In this document: positions 27,624 through 35,869 of the stretch, piece after piece
How the letters are laid out: each line of letters begins with the position of its first letter
Position numbering within the stretch: the first letter of the stretch is position 1
Origin: an uncultured Gammaproteobacteria bacterium
Lineage (GTDB): Bacteria > Pseudomonadota > Gammaproteobacteria > Pseudomonadales > Pseudohongiellaceae
NCBI GenBank assembly: GCA_913054495.1
Contig: CAJXIY010000016.1
Coordinates: forward strand, 1 to 38,948
Direction of reading: 5' to 3'
Length of the DNA: 38,948 nucleotides
The notes under the pieces: model-generated
Databases searched by the model: none
What the model saw: the letters and a program-made list of their open reading frames with translations, nothing else
Told to the model about the DNA's origin: nothing
Translations under genes and position numbers: made by a program

Positions 27624-28715
27624 ATGACTCGAGCCAGGTATCAACAAGTATCGTTGCAGGATACGCCCTATTACCATTGCATTTCACGTTGTGTGCACCG
27701 CGCCTATTTGTGCGGTGGCGATCCTGTATCCGGTAAGAATTTCGATCATCGCAAGCAATGGCTGGTGACACATATCAAGCAACTTGCCGCCCATTTCTCT
27801 ATGGAAATCTGCGCCTACGCCGTGATGAGTAATCATTACCATCTGGTTCTGTATGTAAATCAAGCGCAGGCGGAAGCATGGACAGACAATGAAGTAATCG
27901 AGCGCTGGACGGCGGTATTTCCACGTAACGGGGCTTTGATTGAGACCCTGCTGAAAAACAAAACCACCAGGGCAGCCCAGAGGCAACTGCAGAAAAATGT
28001 GAGTCTGTGGCGGCAGCGATTGATGGATATTAGTTGGTTTATGCGTTGCCTGAATGAAACTCTGGCCAGGGCGGCGAACAGGGAAGATGAGTGCAGGGGA
28101 AGATTCTGGGAAGGCCGCTTCAAGAGCCAGGCCCTGTTAGACGAAAAAGCCCTGGTTACCTGCATGGCCTATGTGGATTTAAATCCGGTGCGGGCGCACT
28201 TGAGTGATTCACTGGAAGGCAGTGATTTCACCTCTATCCAGGAACGGCTGATCCATCATGCCTGGAAGGTGAAGCACCGCAGTTATCGGCAGCACCGGCT
28301 GCTGACACGGCGCACGAGTAAACACCTGGTTGGGCGTCCATCCACCAAACAGGCAAAACTAAAAGCCCTGGCCAGTCAGCATGGCAGCAATGTAGGTACC
28401 TTACCCCTGACGCAAAAGAGCTACTTCGACTTACTGGATACGACGTGCAAATTATTAGTCAGCGGTGATCGGCTAAAGCCAGAAAATATTCAGCTCCTGG
28501 AGCAGAAGCACCAGGTATTCCAGGAACTGGGCATTCGTGCCGAAGGTTGGCTACGGGGCGTAACTGCATTTCACAAATACTATTCCATCGCCGCCGGTTC
28601 CGAACGTTCGTTGCTTCACTTCCAGCGCAGCCGGATCAGATTGGGGGTAGATCTTAAGCATCCCCATAAGTGGATTAGAGGAGTCCAGTCAGCAAGATTG
28701 TTATACGGTACCTGA
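27624..28715 (+). mobile_element. Y1 (IS200/RAYT-type) HUH transposase
   Basis: Encodes 363 residues. It begins TRARYQQVSLQDTPYYHCISRCVHRAYLCG, the REP-associated tyrosine transposase start (quoted to show the family; key residues are the YYHCISR motif). SNHYHLVLYV is the HUH-type metal site, NHYH in place of the more common NHVH. The catalytic Tyr is in CMAYVDLNPVRAHL, and the RFWEGRFKSQALLDEKA motif precedes it. The protein is longer than typical 150-220 residue RAYTs because of a roughly 140-residue C-terminal extension. It is not inside an obvious IS with clean ends. A long hairpin lies 144 nt downstream. Confidence 0.88.
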
Positions 28716-28858
28716 TCCCAAAACCGTCCGCAGGTCCCCCCGCAATACCAAAACAATACCTTCCCCCGGCGCTCGTCCTGCACCAATCCAATTCCGCAAC
28801 CCTAACCCAAATCATCCAAACCGAAATCAGCAATATGACCTCCTCAATTAGCATTCAA

Positions 28859-28905
28859 TATATAAGGAACACCCAATTAAATAATAATTGGATGTCTCTT
28901 ATATA
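28859..28905. repeat. long imperfect palindrome downstream of the Y1 transposase
   Basis: Arms of 21 nt pair with one G-T wobble and two mismatches around a 5-nt AATAA loop. The core is CCAATTA / TAATTGG and the outer part ATATAAG / CTTATAT. Symmetry extends outward: ATCCAAAC at 28814-28821 is matched by GTTTGGAT at 28939-28946, at nearly equal distance from the centre. The left flank is C-rich and the right flank G-rich. Y1 transposases act on such hairpins, so this is a candidate substrate end or REP/MITE-like element. Confidence 0.55.
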
Positions 28906-29060
28906 GATGAATCGAGCTGTGGGGGGATTTGGCTAAGTGTTTGGATTAGCTGAATATATCGGTGGGGAAATTTGGCAGCGGGGATTTAGGGGGCTGGTCT
29001 ACCATTTATTATTTGTGGCGGCAATTTTCGGAATTTGGCGTGCCAAGCACTAGATATTGT

Positions 29061-29107
29061 TTGACTTTGATTAATTAACACTATATGTTGCGCTCCATAG
29101 TGAGCGC
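29061..29107 (+). promoter_or_regulatory. sigma70-like promoter with adjoining palindromic operator
   Basis: TTGACT (29061-29066), a 17-nt spacer and TATGTT (29084-29089) form a reasonable sigma70 promoter. Starting at the next base is a perfect palindrome GCGCTC-N6-GAGCGC (29090-29107), overlapping the expected transcription start, where a dimeric repressor could sit. The next ORF begins at 29318, so a leader of about 220 nt is implied. Confidence 0.4.
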
Positions 29108-29317
29108 TAACTTATTGATATTTTAGGGCAAGGTAGCGATCCAGGCGGTAAAAAGGCATTGATGGCAATGCTGATTTTAAGTAATTAGATCGTTTCTAAT
29201 TGCAAAACTAAAACCAAGATAGCGACAAAGAGAATAAGAACAAGCACACTACTATCCAGAAAATACCCATTTACTCGAATTTGGAATTTCGTTTGGCAGA
29301 AGCCGGAGTCGCAAGGA

Positions 29318-29494
29318 ATGAATAAAATCGCGCCAGCAGCAGTCGATAAGCCCGTGAATGAAACTGTTATTGAAGACTTATCCGACCGCGACCAACTCTA
29401 TTTGAAGTTAAAGAAAGAAGCAGAGATCAGGATGAAACTTGATGAGTTCGCCAGAGAACTATCTCAGGTGAAGTTGAAGCGGAGCCAGCACTAG
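29318..29494 (+). CDS. small charged helical protein, unknown
   Basis: Encodes 58 residues from an ATG preceded by CGGAG and AAGG. The N-terminus is an unstructured MNKIAPAAVDKPVNETVIED. The rest (LSDRDQLYLKLKKEAEIRMK and on to the C-terminus LKRSQH) is a highly charged amphipathic helix, probably a coiled coil. It has no signal peptide or transmembrane segment. Codon use looks like coding sequence and a promoter-like site lies upstream. I do not recognise a family, and its reality is not certain. Confidence 0.5.
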   Translation: MNKIAPAAVDKPVNETVIEDLSDRDQLYLKLKKEAEIRMKLDEFARELSQVKLKRSQH

Positions 29495-29669
29495 AACCCC
29501 GTCTCTGATTCTTGCGACAACACTGATTAGCCAGACTACTCACTGCCTCTGTCCCTCCCGCGAATCTCTTAAAATATTGCCAGTATTGTCCCGGGGGATG
29601 TAATTCTCCATTGCAGGCGTTACCATTAGGACCACCCTTGGTTCTTTTGGCTTATCCACAGATATTCCC

Positions 29670-30050
29670 ATGGCTGCAACTGGAAAAACCCGATTTGTCC
29701 TATACCTGACAGCTATTGTCCTCCTGCTATCCGGCTGTGCGGGAAATTCTGCTTATACACCCCTGTTGCGCGCCGACCCTGCAATTGGTGGAGAGTTCAC
29801 CAGAGCGCCACGTACTCTCAGACTGTATTATGATGCCTTGCCGGATGTATCTCGAAGCGACGTCAGCCTAACCGGGCCGGCTGGCGATTATCCCTTACGC
29901 GGCCTGCATACCATGGCGGCGGATGATCTTATGACGGAGATTATGGAGCCGCTCACAGCGGGTGAATATACGGTGCGCTGGACAACAGTCGTCGGTGAAG
30001 ATCCTTCGATACATCAAGGCTCATTCAATTTCTCCGTGCGTGCAGATTAG
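29670..30050 (+). CDS. CopC-domain-like lipoprotein
   Basis: Encodes 126 residues. The signal peptide ends at the lipobox LSGC (Cys about residue 23). The mature part follows the CopC/YobA sandwich pattern: TPLLRADPAIGGEFTRAPRTLRLYYDALPD (key: 'ADPA.G', 'P..LRL.Y'), then PLTAGEYTVRWTTVVGEDPSIHQGSFNFSV, corresponding to the CopC 'L..G.Y.V.W..vS.DGH...G...F.V' end. The N-terminal His that ligates Cu(II) in true CopC is absent, and Asp-Pro-Ser-Ile-His replaces the DGH turn. Copper binding is therefore doubtful. Confidence 0.65.
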   Translation: MAATGKTRFVLYLTAIVLLLSGCAGNSAYTPLLRADPAIGGEFTRAPRTLRLYYDALPDVSRSDVSLTGPAGDYPLRGLHTMAADDLMTEIMEPLTAGEYTVRWTTVVGEDPSIHQGSFNFSVRAD

Positions 30051-30518
30051 TTAGAAACCTCGCTTCTATCAATTTGCAGGTGTTCTGGATCCTCCTGGTG
30101 AAAATCAATAACCACTTCTGACGCAGACCGACGATAGCAGCAGAGCGAGAAACGGAATCATCCCTCCTGCATTAGATGCGCGACTGAATAACACCCAGAC
30201 CAGTCTGCTAGTGGCAACGCTGGTCAGATAAACGACCCGCCATAGGATGGAGTAAGACAAATCCGTATTGCTTGGTCTGTATATAGGATTTAGGCTGACT
30301 ATCCCTGACTGAAGTGATCCAAATTTCCATGCACTTCCGCTGTGCCGGCGATATAATGCCCGAGCCGCTGTGACCCTCCCCGCTGAGATTTCCTCATAAA
30401 TCCCCAGCGTGTCACTTCGGCTATGGAGTTATTAAAGAATTAGAGCACGCAGATACGATCGGTGCTGCACCAAAGACTGCAGGCATCTATTTTTTGCCCG
30501 CACGGTAGGGGAGTTGAA
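30051..30518. other. 468-nt intergenic region before the amine oxidase gene
   Basis: No supported gene. A short hydrophobic minus-strand frame exists at about 30105-30260, but it has no ribosome binding site or recognisable family. The promoter of the amine oxidase cluster should lie in the last 200 nt, though I see no clear consensus boxes. Confidence 0.5.
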
Positions 30519-32111
30519 ATGAAGAAGTTAGTAACGAGACGAGAGCTGCTGACTTTGATTGCGGCGACCGGCACCAGCAGTGCCGTACTCGGCGCCAGCG
30601 CCGCCATCGGATTGATTCCCGATACCCAGGTGAGCAACCCCCAAATTCCTCCCATAGATGCCGCCAACCGACCCATTGTGGCCATACTGGGCGCCGGCAT
30701 ATCCGGCTTAACGGTGGCCTATGAACTAAAGAAAGCCGGCTACGAGTGCGTAATTCTCGAGGCCGCTCCCAAGGCCGGTGGTCGGGTTAAGACCCTGCGA
30801 TCCGGCGACATCATCGATGAAGTAGGTAATCCACAGCTAGTAGAATTCGATGATGAACCCCACATGTATTTCAATGCCGGCGCCGCCCGTATTCCCAGCA
30901 GTCATCGTAATATCCTGCATTACTGCAAGGAATTGGGTGTCGAGTTGGAAGTCTTTATCAATGAGAATAAGGAAACCTGGTACCAGGATGACGCCATGCT
31001 CGGGGGCAAACGCGTCAAGAACATCCAATTTACCACCAGCGCCAGGGGGTTCATGGCGGAGATTCTGGCGAAAAATTTCGATCGACATGCACTCGATCAG
31101 CCACTCAGCGAATATGAAGCAGAAGCCCTGTTAGGCGCCATGCGATCCTTCGGTGATCTCAGCGAGGGCGATCTCTACAAAGGCAGTTTTCGGGCTGGTT
31201 ATCGCTCCGGCGGTTTTATCGATCACGGCGTGCAGAAAGACATTATCGCTCTCAGTGAACTATTGAAGTCCCGCTTCATGAGAAGTGCGCTCAATGCCAA
31301 CGAAGGTGACACCGGGCCAATTCTGTTTCAGGCCGTGGGGGGAATGGACAAGATCGTGGACGGGTTTGTCAGGCAACTAGAGGATAAGATTTACTACAAC
31401 GTCATCGTGAGTTCAGTGCAATTGGCCGCAGACAAAGTCAATATTACCTACGAAAGCGGCGGATCGAAATATTTACTGGAAGCAGACTATTGTTTCAACT
31501 GTATTCCAACCCACCTGATGGCAGGTATCGATAATAACTTTCCGCCTGAGTATATCAAGGCGATGAGCTACCCGAGGCGAGGCACAGCCTACAAGTCCGC
31601 ATTTCAAACCAAGACCCGTTTCTGGGAAAAGGAAGACATCTACGGCGGCATCAGCTGGACCAATCAACCGATGCGACAGATCTGGTATCCCACTCACGGA
31701 ATGCATAAGGAGAAGGGGGTAATACTGTCCGCCTACAATTACGCCGATCCTCTGCACTTTACTCGCCTGTCCCAGGAAGATCGCCTGGAATCCGTGATCC
31801 GACAAGGCGAGAAACTACATGCCGATTATCGCCAACAAGTAGAGAAGGGTGTCACCGTCGCCTGGCATCGCATGAATCATATGCTGGGTTGTTCTGCGCG
31901 TTGGGGACGTGGCGATGATATGCCACAGGAAGTAGAAAGCCTGTATCGCACCCTGCAGCAGCCCGCGGGTGGCCGTCACTATGCCATCGGTGATCAGGTT
32001 TCCATGCACTCTGCATGGCAGGAAAGTGCGGTGCTGTCTGCCCATTGGGCGATCAATCACATGGTTGAACGACAGGCAAGTACCGGCAACTTGCCCGCTC
32101 AGAAACTTTAG
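30519..32111 (+). CDS. exported flavin monoamine oxidase family protein
   Basis: Encodes 530 residues from the ATG at 30519, chosen because GGGGAG lies 6-7 nt upstream and it begins a Tat-like signal (MKKLVTRRELLTLIAATG with twin Arg and a hydrophobic stretch). The FAD-binding Rossmann motif VAILGAGISGLTVAYELKKAG lies around residues 54-74, Glu81 binds ribose and PKAGGRVKTL completes the GGR motif. A substrate domain follows, and the C-terminal FAD segment is GGRHYAIGDQVSMHSAWQE. The family oxidises amines to imines. The next gene is a dihaem cytochrome c, so the electron acceptor may be a cytochrome rather than oxygen. RidA genes follow. Confidence 0.87.
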   Translation: MKKLVTRRELLTLIAATGTSSAVLGASAAIGLIPDTQVSNPQIPPIDAANRPIVAILGAGISGLTVAYELKKAGYECVILEAAPKAGGRVKTLRSGDIIDEVGNPQLVEFDDEPHMYFNAGAARIPSSHRNILHYCKELGVELEVFINENKETWYQDDAMLGGKRVKNIQFTTSARGFMAEILAKNFDRHALDQPLSEYEAEALLGAMRSFGDLSEGDLYKGSFRAGYRSGGFIDHGVQKDIIALSELLKSRFMRSALNANEGDTGPILFQAVGGMDKIVDGFVRQLEDKIYYNVIVSSVQLAADKVNITYESGGSKYLLEADYCFNCIPTHLMAGIDNNFPPEYIKAMSYPRRGTAYKSAFQTKTRFWEKEDIYGGISWTNQPMRQIWYPTHGMHKEKGVILSAYNYADPLHFTRLSQEDRLESVIRQGEKLHADYRQQVEKGVTVAWHRMNHMLGCSARWGRGDDMPQEVESLYRTLQQPAGGRHYAIGDQVSMHSAWQESAVLSAHWAINHMVERQASTGNLPAQKL

Positions 32112-32188
32112 TAAATATGGCAGTCTTGCTTGTGAACAGATTCGCGCAACAGCTAAGTAGTAGTCTAGGCAAACCCACCGGAATCGAA

Positions 32189-32833
32189 ATGACTAAAATC
32201 TTTGGAAAAATCACCGCGACAGTGATGGTCTCGCTGTTGGCAATGCAACAGAGCGCGAATGCGCAGCAATATGAGTTACTCGAGTCTTCGAACCAGGCGC
32301 TCAGCATTAAAATCTGTGCGACCTGTCACGGCTCCTATGGTCATGGCAACCCCGTAGTAGGGGGACCGAGTCTCGCCGGGCTGGAACCTTGGTATATCAA
32401 GAAGCAGCTGCAGAATTTTCGATCCCGGTATCGGGGCACTCAGGTGGACTATCTGCCAGGCTTTGAGATGCGTGCTTCAGTCGAAACCCTGAGCGACGAG
32501 GAAATAGAGTCACTGCTTGTTTCCATACAAAGCTGGGAGGCGAGGAAACCTGTAGCAACGATCAGCGGTGACAGTAGTCACGGCTCCGAATTATATGCCA
32601 GTTGCGCCGCTTGCCATGGCGCCAGTGGCGAAGGCAACGAGCTCCTCGGTGCCCCCGGCCTGGCCGGCAGAGATGACTGGTACATGCTGCGGCAGCTGAA
32701 AATTTTCAAGTCTGGTTATCGCGGTAGCCACCCGGATGATAGCGGCGGAGCACAGATGCGAGCCGGTATGCAGGCGCTTCAGACTGACCAGGACATGAAC
32801 GATGTGCTCGCTTATATCGGTACACTGGAATAA
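32189..32833 (+). CDS. dihaem c4-type cytochrome c, periplasmic
   Basis: Encodes 214 residues from the ATG at 32189, which begins a proper signal peptide (MTKIFGKITATVMVSLLA, cleavage after ANA). The in-frame ATG at 32117 would place 24 residues before it. There are two homologous class I haem domains, CATCH (Cys43, Cys46, His47) and CAACH (Cys139, Cys142, His143). Each is followed by GxPSLAG / GAPGLAG and a later Met ligand (FEMRAS; AQMRAG). This is the c4 pattern. It lies 77 nt after the amine oxidase and is a natural electron acceptor for it. Confidence 0.9.
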   Translation: MTKIFGKITATVMVSLLAMQQSANAQQYELLESSNQALSIKICATCHGSYGHGNPVVGGPSLAGLEPWYIKKQLQNFRSRYRGTQVDYLPGFEMRASVETLSDEEIESLLVSIQSWEARKPVATISGDSSHGSELYASCAACHGASGEGNELLGAPGLAGRDDWYMLRQLKIFKSGYRGSHPDDSGGAQMRAGMQALQTDQDMNDVLAYIGTLE

Positions 32834-32955
32834 AGAACAAACACACCAACAGAGATTGACTGCAGCGCAGGAAAAATTGATCCCCTTTACTGGCGCTAAC
32901 GAGTCCCTGGACTTTCTAACTGGCCAGAGCCTTACGACTAACAGAGGACATAGTA

Positions 32956-33636
32956 ATGCCGAGAAAAGTAAAGCAAGACACCGTAGCAGAAGTCAGCGAA
33001 CAAGCTGAAGAAGTGGTAACAGAGGACGAGGTTGAGTCGAAATCGGTTCTCCCGCAGGTGAGCAATTTTAATTTGGCCCTCATTACCGGCTTGGGCCTGG
33101 CAGTTGTGATTGTCGTGGTCAGGATGGCAGGTGGCGGTAGTACCGACGAAGTGGCAGCGGTAGACGATGCGCCGGTCGCCGAGGTCGTAGCGGCAGTAGA
33201 AACAGCGTCGGCAGCGGCCCCGATTGCAACCAGCATCGGTGGCATCGAGCGCAAAGGTGAAGGCAGGCATTTCTATACCACCATAAAAATTCCGGCCGGG
33301 GCAGAGACGCTATATTTAAGTGGTTCCGGCGCATCCCGTAAAGAAGATGGCAGCATGGGGACAATGGAAGAGCAGACCCGAAGTACTTTCGCGAATTTCA
33401 AAACCACCCTGGAGGCAGAAGGCTGGTCAATGTCCGATATTGTCCAGGTAAGAGCCTTCGCCGTCGCCGGTGAGTACGGGGTGCTGGATTTCGACGGATT
33501 TAATCGCGCCTACCGAGAGTTTTTCGGTAGTGAAGATAATCCGCTGAAACCGGTACGTTCCTTCGTCCAGATAGCAGGCCTGGTGGTACCAGGCTGGCTG
33601 GTAGAAATTGAAATCAGGGCTGTCAGAGTACCCTGA
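32956..33636 (+). CDS. membrane-anchored RidA-family protein
   Basis: Encodes 226 residues. An acidic N-terminal tail (1-36) precedes one transmembrane helix (about 38-57, NLALITGLGLAVVIVVV) and an Ala/Val/Asp-rich linker (60-92). A RidA (YjgF/UK114) domain runs from about 98 to the end. The catalytic/carboxylate-binding Arg is present in PVRSFVQIAGL, as in E. coli RidA FPARSC, and both Glu residues of the VEIEI strand are kept. RidA hydrolyses reactive enamines and imines. The enzyme domain is probably periplasmic, though the topology signals are weak. The position after an amine oxidase and cytochrome c fits hydrolysis of the imine product. Confidence 0.85.
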   Translation: MPRKVKQDTVAEVSEQAEEVVTEDEVESKSVLPQVSNFNLALITGLGLAVVIVVVRMAGGGSTDEVAAVDDAPVAEVVAAVETASAAAPIATSIGGIERKGEGRHFYTTIKIPAGAETLYLSGSGASRKEDGSMGTMEEQTRSTFANFKTTLEAEGWSMSDIVQVRAFAVAGEYGVLDFDGFNRAYREFFGSEDNPLKPVRSFVQIAGLVVPGWLVEIEIRAVRVP

Positions 33637-34029
33637 TAGCCTCCACAATTGACTCGCAGCACAGCGCGCAATCACCGAGACGCCGCCAGTGAATGCCATT
33701 CAAATCGGGGCTAAATCGGGCTTAGTCCAGTTGCTGTTGGAATAGTCAGGTCGCACGCTCTGCGTCTGTATACGCATGATCCCAGGCATTGTGACTAACC
33801 CCGGGCAGTTCCGTGTGACGCATATCGGCGCCGAGGGCCTCTCCGCGAACAGTGTGGCGCAGAGAACATCGCTGCAGTTGTGACTATTCGTTGGGTAGGG
33901 AATGCATGGGCTTCTCTCGAATCGAGTCTACTGTCCTTGATTTATTCCAATTCTGGGAATACTGGGTAAGAATGACACTGTAAGATGCTCCTAAACTCGA
34001 ACAACAATCAAGAAAGGAAAGGAATTGCA
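33637..34029. other. 393-nt region between the two RidA genes
   Basis: It contains the 3' end of a decayed esterase gene on the minus strand (33722-33880). Otherwise it is non-coding, with an AAGAAAGGAAAGGAA ribosome-binding stretch for the second RidA at its right end. Confidence 0.6.
33722..33880 (-). pseudogene. remnant of an alpha/beta-hydrolase (esterase) C-terminus
   Basis: The minus-strand frame reads EALGADMRHTELPGVSHNAW, then DHAYTDAERAT, stop (TGA at 33746-33748), LFQQQLD, stop. The GVSHNAWD segment is the catalytic-His region at the end of phospholipase/carboxylesterase or prolyl-oligopeptidase-like proteins. There a Trp-Leu-Phe usually follows the DAE helix, so the TGA is most simply a mutated TGG. 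Nothing recognisable continues upstream beyond about 33880, so the gene is truncated. Confidence 0.6.
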
Positions 34030-34479
34030 ATGAACAAGTTCAAGATGCTGGCCTCAACATTCATATTACTGGCTCTGCTGGTTTCAAACCTGGCTCATGG
34101 ACAGGAGAGAAACTATATCAATGCCCGCAGCGCAACAGAATCAGGCGCGCCGCCGTTCAGTGGGGCAGTGCAGATAGGAGAGACGCTATACCTGTCCGGT
34201 ATGCTCGGTCTGGTCAATGGCCAGGTTCCCGATGATCCGGCGGAAGAAGCCCGATTGGTACTGGACTCGATCAAAGCCACGCTGGAACAGGCCGGCATGA
34301 CTATGGATGACCTCGTATACGTGCAAATTTTCTGCTCCGATGTTGCCCACTACGACGCTTTTAACGCGGTGTATCGCACTTACTTTACGCGGGAATTTCC
34401 TGCCAGAGCGTTTCTTGGTGCGGGCACCCTGCTGTTCGATGCGCGCTTCGAAATACAGTCAATTGCAGTGAAGCGGTAG
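34030..34479 (+). CDS. exported RidA-family protein
   Basis: Encodes 149 residues from the ATG at 34030, preceded by AAGGAA. An N-terminal signal peptide (MNKFKMLASTFILLALLVSNLAHG) leads into a full RidA domain: FSGAVQIGETLYLSGMLGLV, ATLEQAGMTMDDLVYVQIFC, YFTREFPARAFLGAG. The Arg of the active site is kept (FPAR), but the later Glu of the IEIE strand is Gln (FEIQSIAVKR). It may therefore not be a true imine hydrolase. It is the second RidA in the amine oxidase cluster. Confidence 0.85.
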   Translation: MNKFKMLASTFILLALLVSNLAHGQERNYINARSATESGAPPFSGAVQIGETLYLSGMLGLVNGQVPDDPAEEARLVLDSIKATLEQAGMTMDDLVYVQIFCSDVAHYDAFNAVYRTYFTREFPARAFLGAGTLLFDARFEIQSIAVKR

Positions 34480-34483
34480 CGTA

Positions 34484-34562
34484 GGGGCAGATCTATTTTT
34501 AGTGGTACCGGACTTTCATCCACCGCATTTGCTGCCAAAAGCAGAAAAATAAATCTGTCCCC
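34484..34562. repeat. REP/MITE-like palindromic element
   Basis: Outer arms GGGGCAGATCTATTTTT (34484-34500) and AAAAATAAATCTGTCCCC (34545-34562) are inverted copies differing by one indel and one base. Inside are two smaller hairpins: GTGG...CCAC around 34502-34523 and CTGC-CAAAA-GCAG at 34532-34544. The element lies exactly between the convergent RidA and FAH genes. I recall repeats with the AAATAAATCTGTCCCC end from other proteobacterial genomes near Y1 transposases, but cannot check it here. Confidence 0.6.
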
Positions 34563-34575
34563 TTGGGCTTGTCCC

Positions 34576-35733
34576 TTAGTTAATACGAAAACTATCGACG
34601 GGGGGCAGTTGGGCGCCCGAAAGATTGTCCGGGAGATCTTCACCGGCCACCACATCGTGTATTAATGTCCCGATGCCTTCGATGGTGGCCTCGATGCGCT
34701 CACCCGGCTGGAGATAGCCGCTGCGGACGCCGGTTTCAAATCCCGCCAGGGAAGTGCCGCCAGTGGTGCCGCTGTTGAGCACATCACCGGGAAACAGGGT
34801 AATCAGGGAAGAAGCATATTCCATGAGTTCCCAGATATTGAAGATCATGTCTCCGGCCCTGGCCTCCTGCACCACCACGCCATCTATGGATAGCCGTTGG
34901 TGCAGACGCTCCATGGGATCGCCGTAGAATTCCTTCGGTGTAATCCACGGCCCCTGGGGTGCGAAGGTGTCGTGGCCCTTGCCGACAAACCAGTCAGACC
35001 GACGGGTTGCATTGGGTCCCCGGCCACCCCGATCTGAAATGTCGATGGTTACCATGTAGCCGAACACGTAGTCCTGGGCATTCTCGGCCGCAATATATTT
35101 ACCGGTGCGGCCGATCACTGTACCAAACTCGATCTCCCAGTCGGTTCGGGTCCGGCCCTGGGGAATAACGATGTTTTCACCGGTGCCGATGACTGCGCCT
35201 CTGCTCGGCTTCAGAAACAGATAGGGAAGTCCCCGGTTCTCACGACGCTCCCGGCTGGATACCGCCAGTTCCTCTTCGCTACAACCCTCGCAAATATGGG
35301 TGTAGAAATTTCCCGCCGCGTTCATTATCTTACCCGGGTACTGGATTGGCGCCTGCAGGTCGACAGCGGCCACATCATGAATGAAGCCGGGACGATTGCC
35401 TGGCGCAAGCATGTCTGCTTCCACCAGGTGATTGACGATTTCGTACAGGCGCAACTTGAGGCCGTACTCATAAAGACCGATGAGACCGAGCATGTCATCG
35501 GGAATGGCCATTTCCGGATAGGCCGGGTTCTGTTGCAGGTTGTCGTTGGCGGCGTGAATCTCTACCACCAGCGTATCGCGCAGTACCAAACCAATGGTCT
35601 GCCTGCCATCGGCGGCAAAGGTGGCGACATGAAATGGCTCGGCGCTCGTTGTCGCCTGCGCCGACACTTGCTCGGGGGTCAGCGCCAGCGCCGCCACGAA
35701 GTAAACAGCTATAGCAGTAGATGTAATACGCAT
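34576..35733 (-). CDS. exported fumarylacetoacetate hydrolase (FAH) family protein
   Basis: Encodes 385 residues from the ATG at 35733, with AGGAG 8 nt upstream (TTG 35739 is also in frame). A signal peptide ends VSAQA (about residue 26). The C-terminal FAH domain has metal ligands in TDWEIEFGTVIGR (Glu-x-Glu) and TIDISDRGGRG (Asp), the Lys of FVGKGHDTFAP, and the glycine-rich end DVLNSGTTGGTSLAG. Relatives hydrolyse or decarboxylate beta-diketo or ring-cleavage acids in the cytoplasm. An exported one is unusual. SMP-30 lies upstream on the same strand, 136 nt away. Confidence 0.87.
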   Translation of the reverse strand: MRITSTAIAVYFVAALALTPEQVSAQATTSAEPFHVATFAADGRQTIGLVLRDTLVVEIHAANDNLQQNPAYPEMAIPDDMLGLIGLYEYGLKLRLYEIVNHLVEADMLAPGNRPGFIHDVAAVDLQAPIQYPGKIMNAAGNFYTHICEGCSEEELAVSSRERRENRGLPYLFLKPSRGAVIGTGENIVIPQGRTRTDWEIEFGTVIGRTGKYIAAENAQDYVFGYMVTIDISDRGGRGPNATRRSDWFVGKGHDTFAPQGPWITPKEFYGDPMERLHQRLSIDGVVVQEARAGDMIFNIWELMEYASSLITLFPGDVLNSGTTGGTSLAGFETGVRSGYLQPGERIEATIEGIGTLIHDVVAGEDLPDNLSGAQLPPVDSFRIN

Positions 35734-35869
35734 GGTCAATTCTCCTGTTTTATGTGGGGTTCAGATGACCAGGTAAACCTGGTTTTATTCACGGGTATCG
35801 AAGTACTCTAATTCATAAATTTTACTGTGAGTTTCTTGCACTTATTATTCCTGCTGCGCCTGCCGTGTT

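Larger units (their letters stand above)
28716..29317. other. 602-nt AT-rich intergenic region after the transposase
   Basis: No gene of convincing size is seen. The region contains a C-rich left part, a long imperfect hairpin at 28859-28905, a G-rich right part, and a promoter/operator-like site at 29061-29107. Its base composition is visibly more AT-rich than the housekeeping block. It is probably acquired DNA linked to the transposase. Confidence 0.6.

Noticed and set aside
30105-30260. Short hydrophobic minus-strand frame between the CopC-like and amine oxidase genes
   Set aside because: It needs a TTG start without a ribosome binding site, lacks charged flanks typical of small membrane proteins and matches no known family.
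33746-33748. In-frame TGA in the esterase remnant as a second selenocysteine codon
   Set aside because: The position normally holds Trp, not Cys, the gene is truncated upstream and no SECIS-like hairpin follows it.
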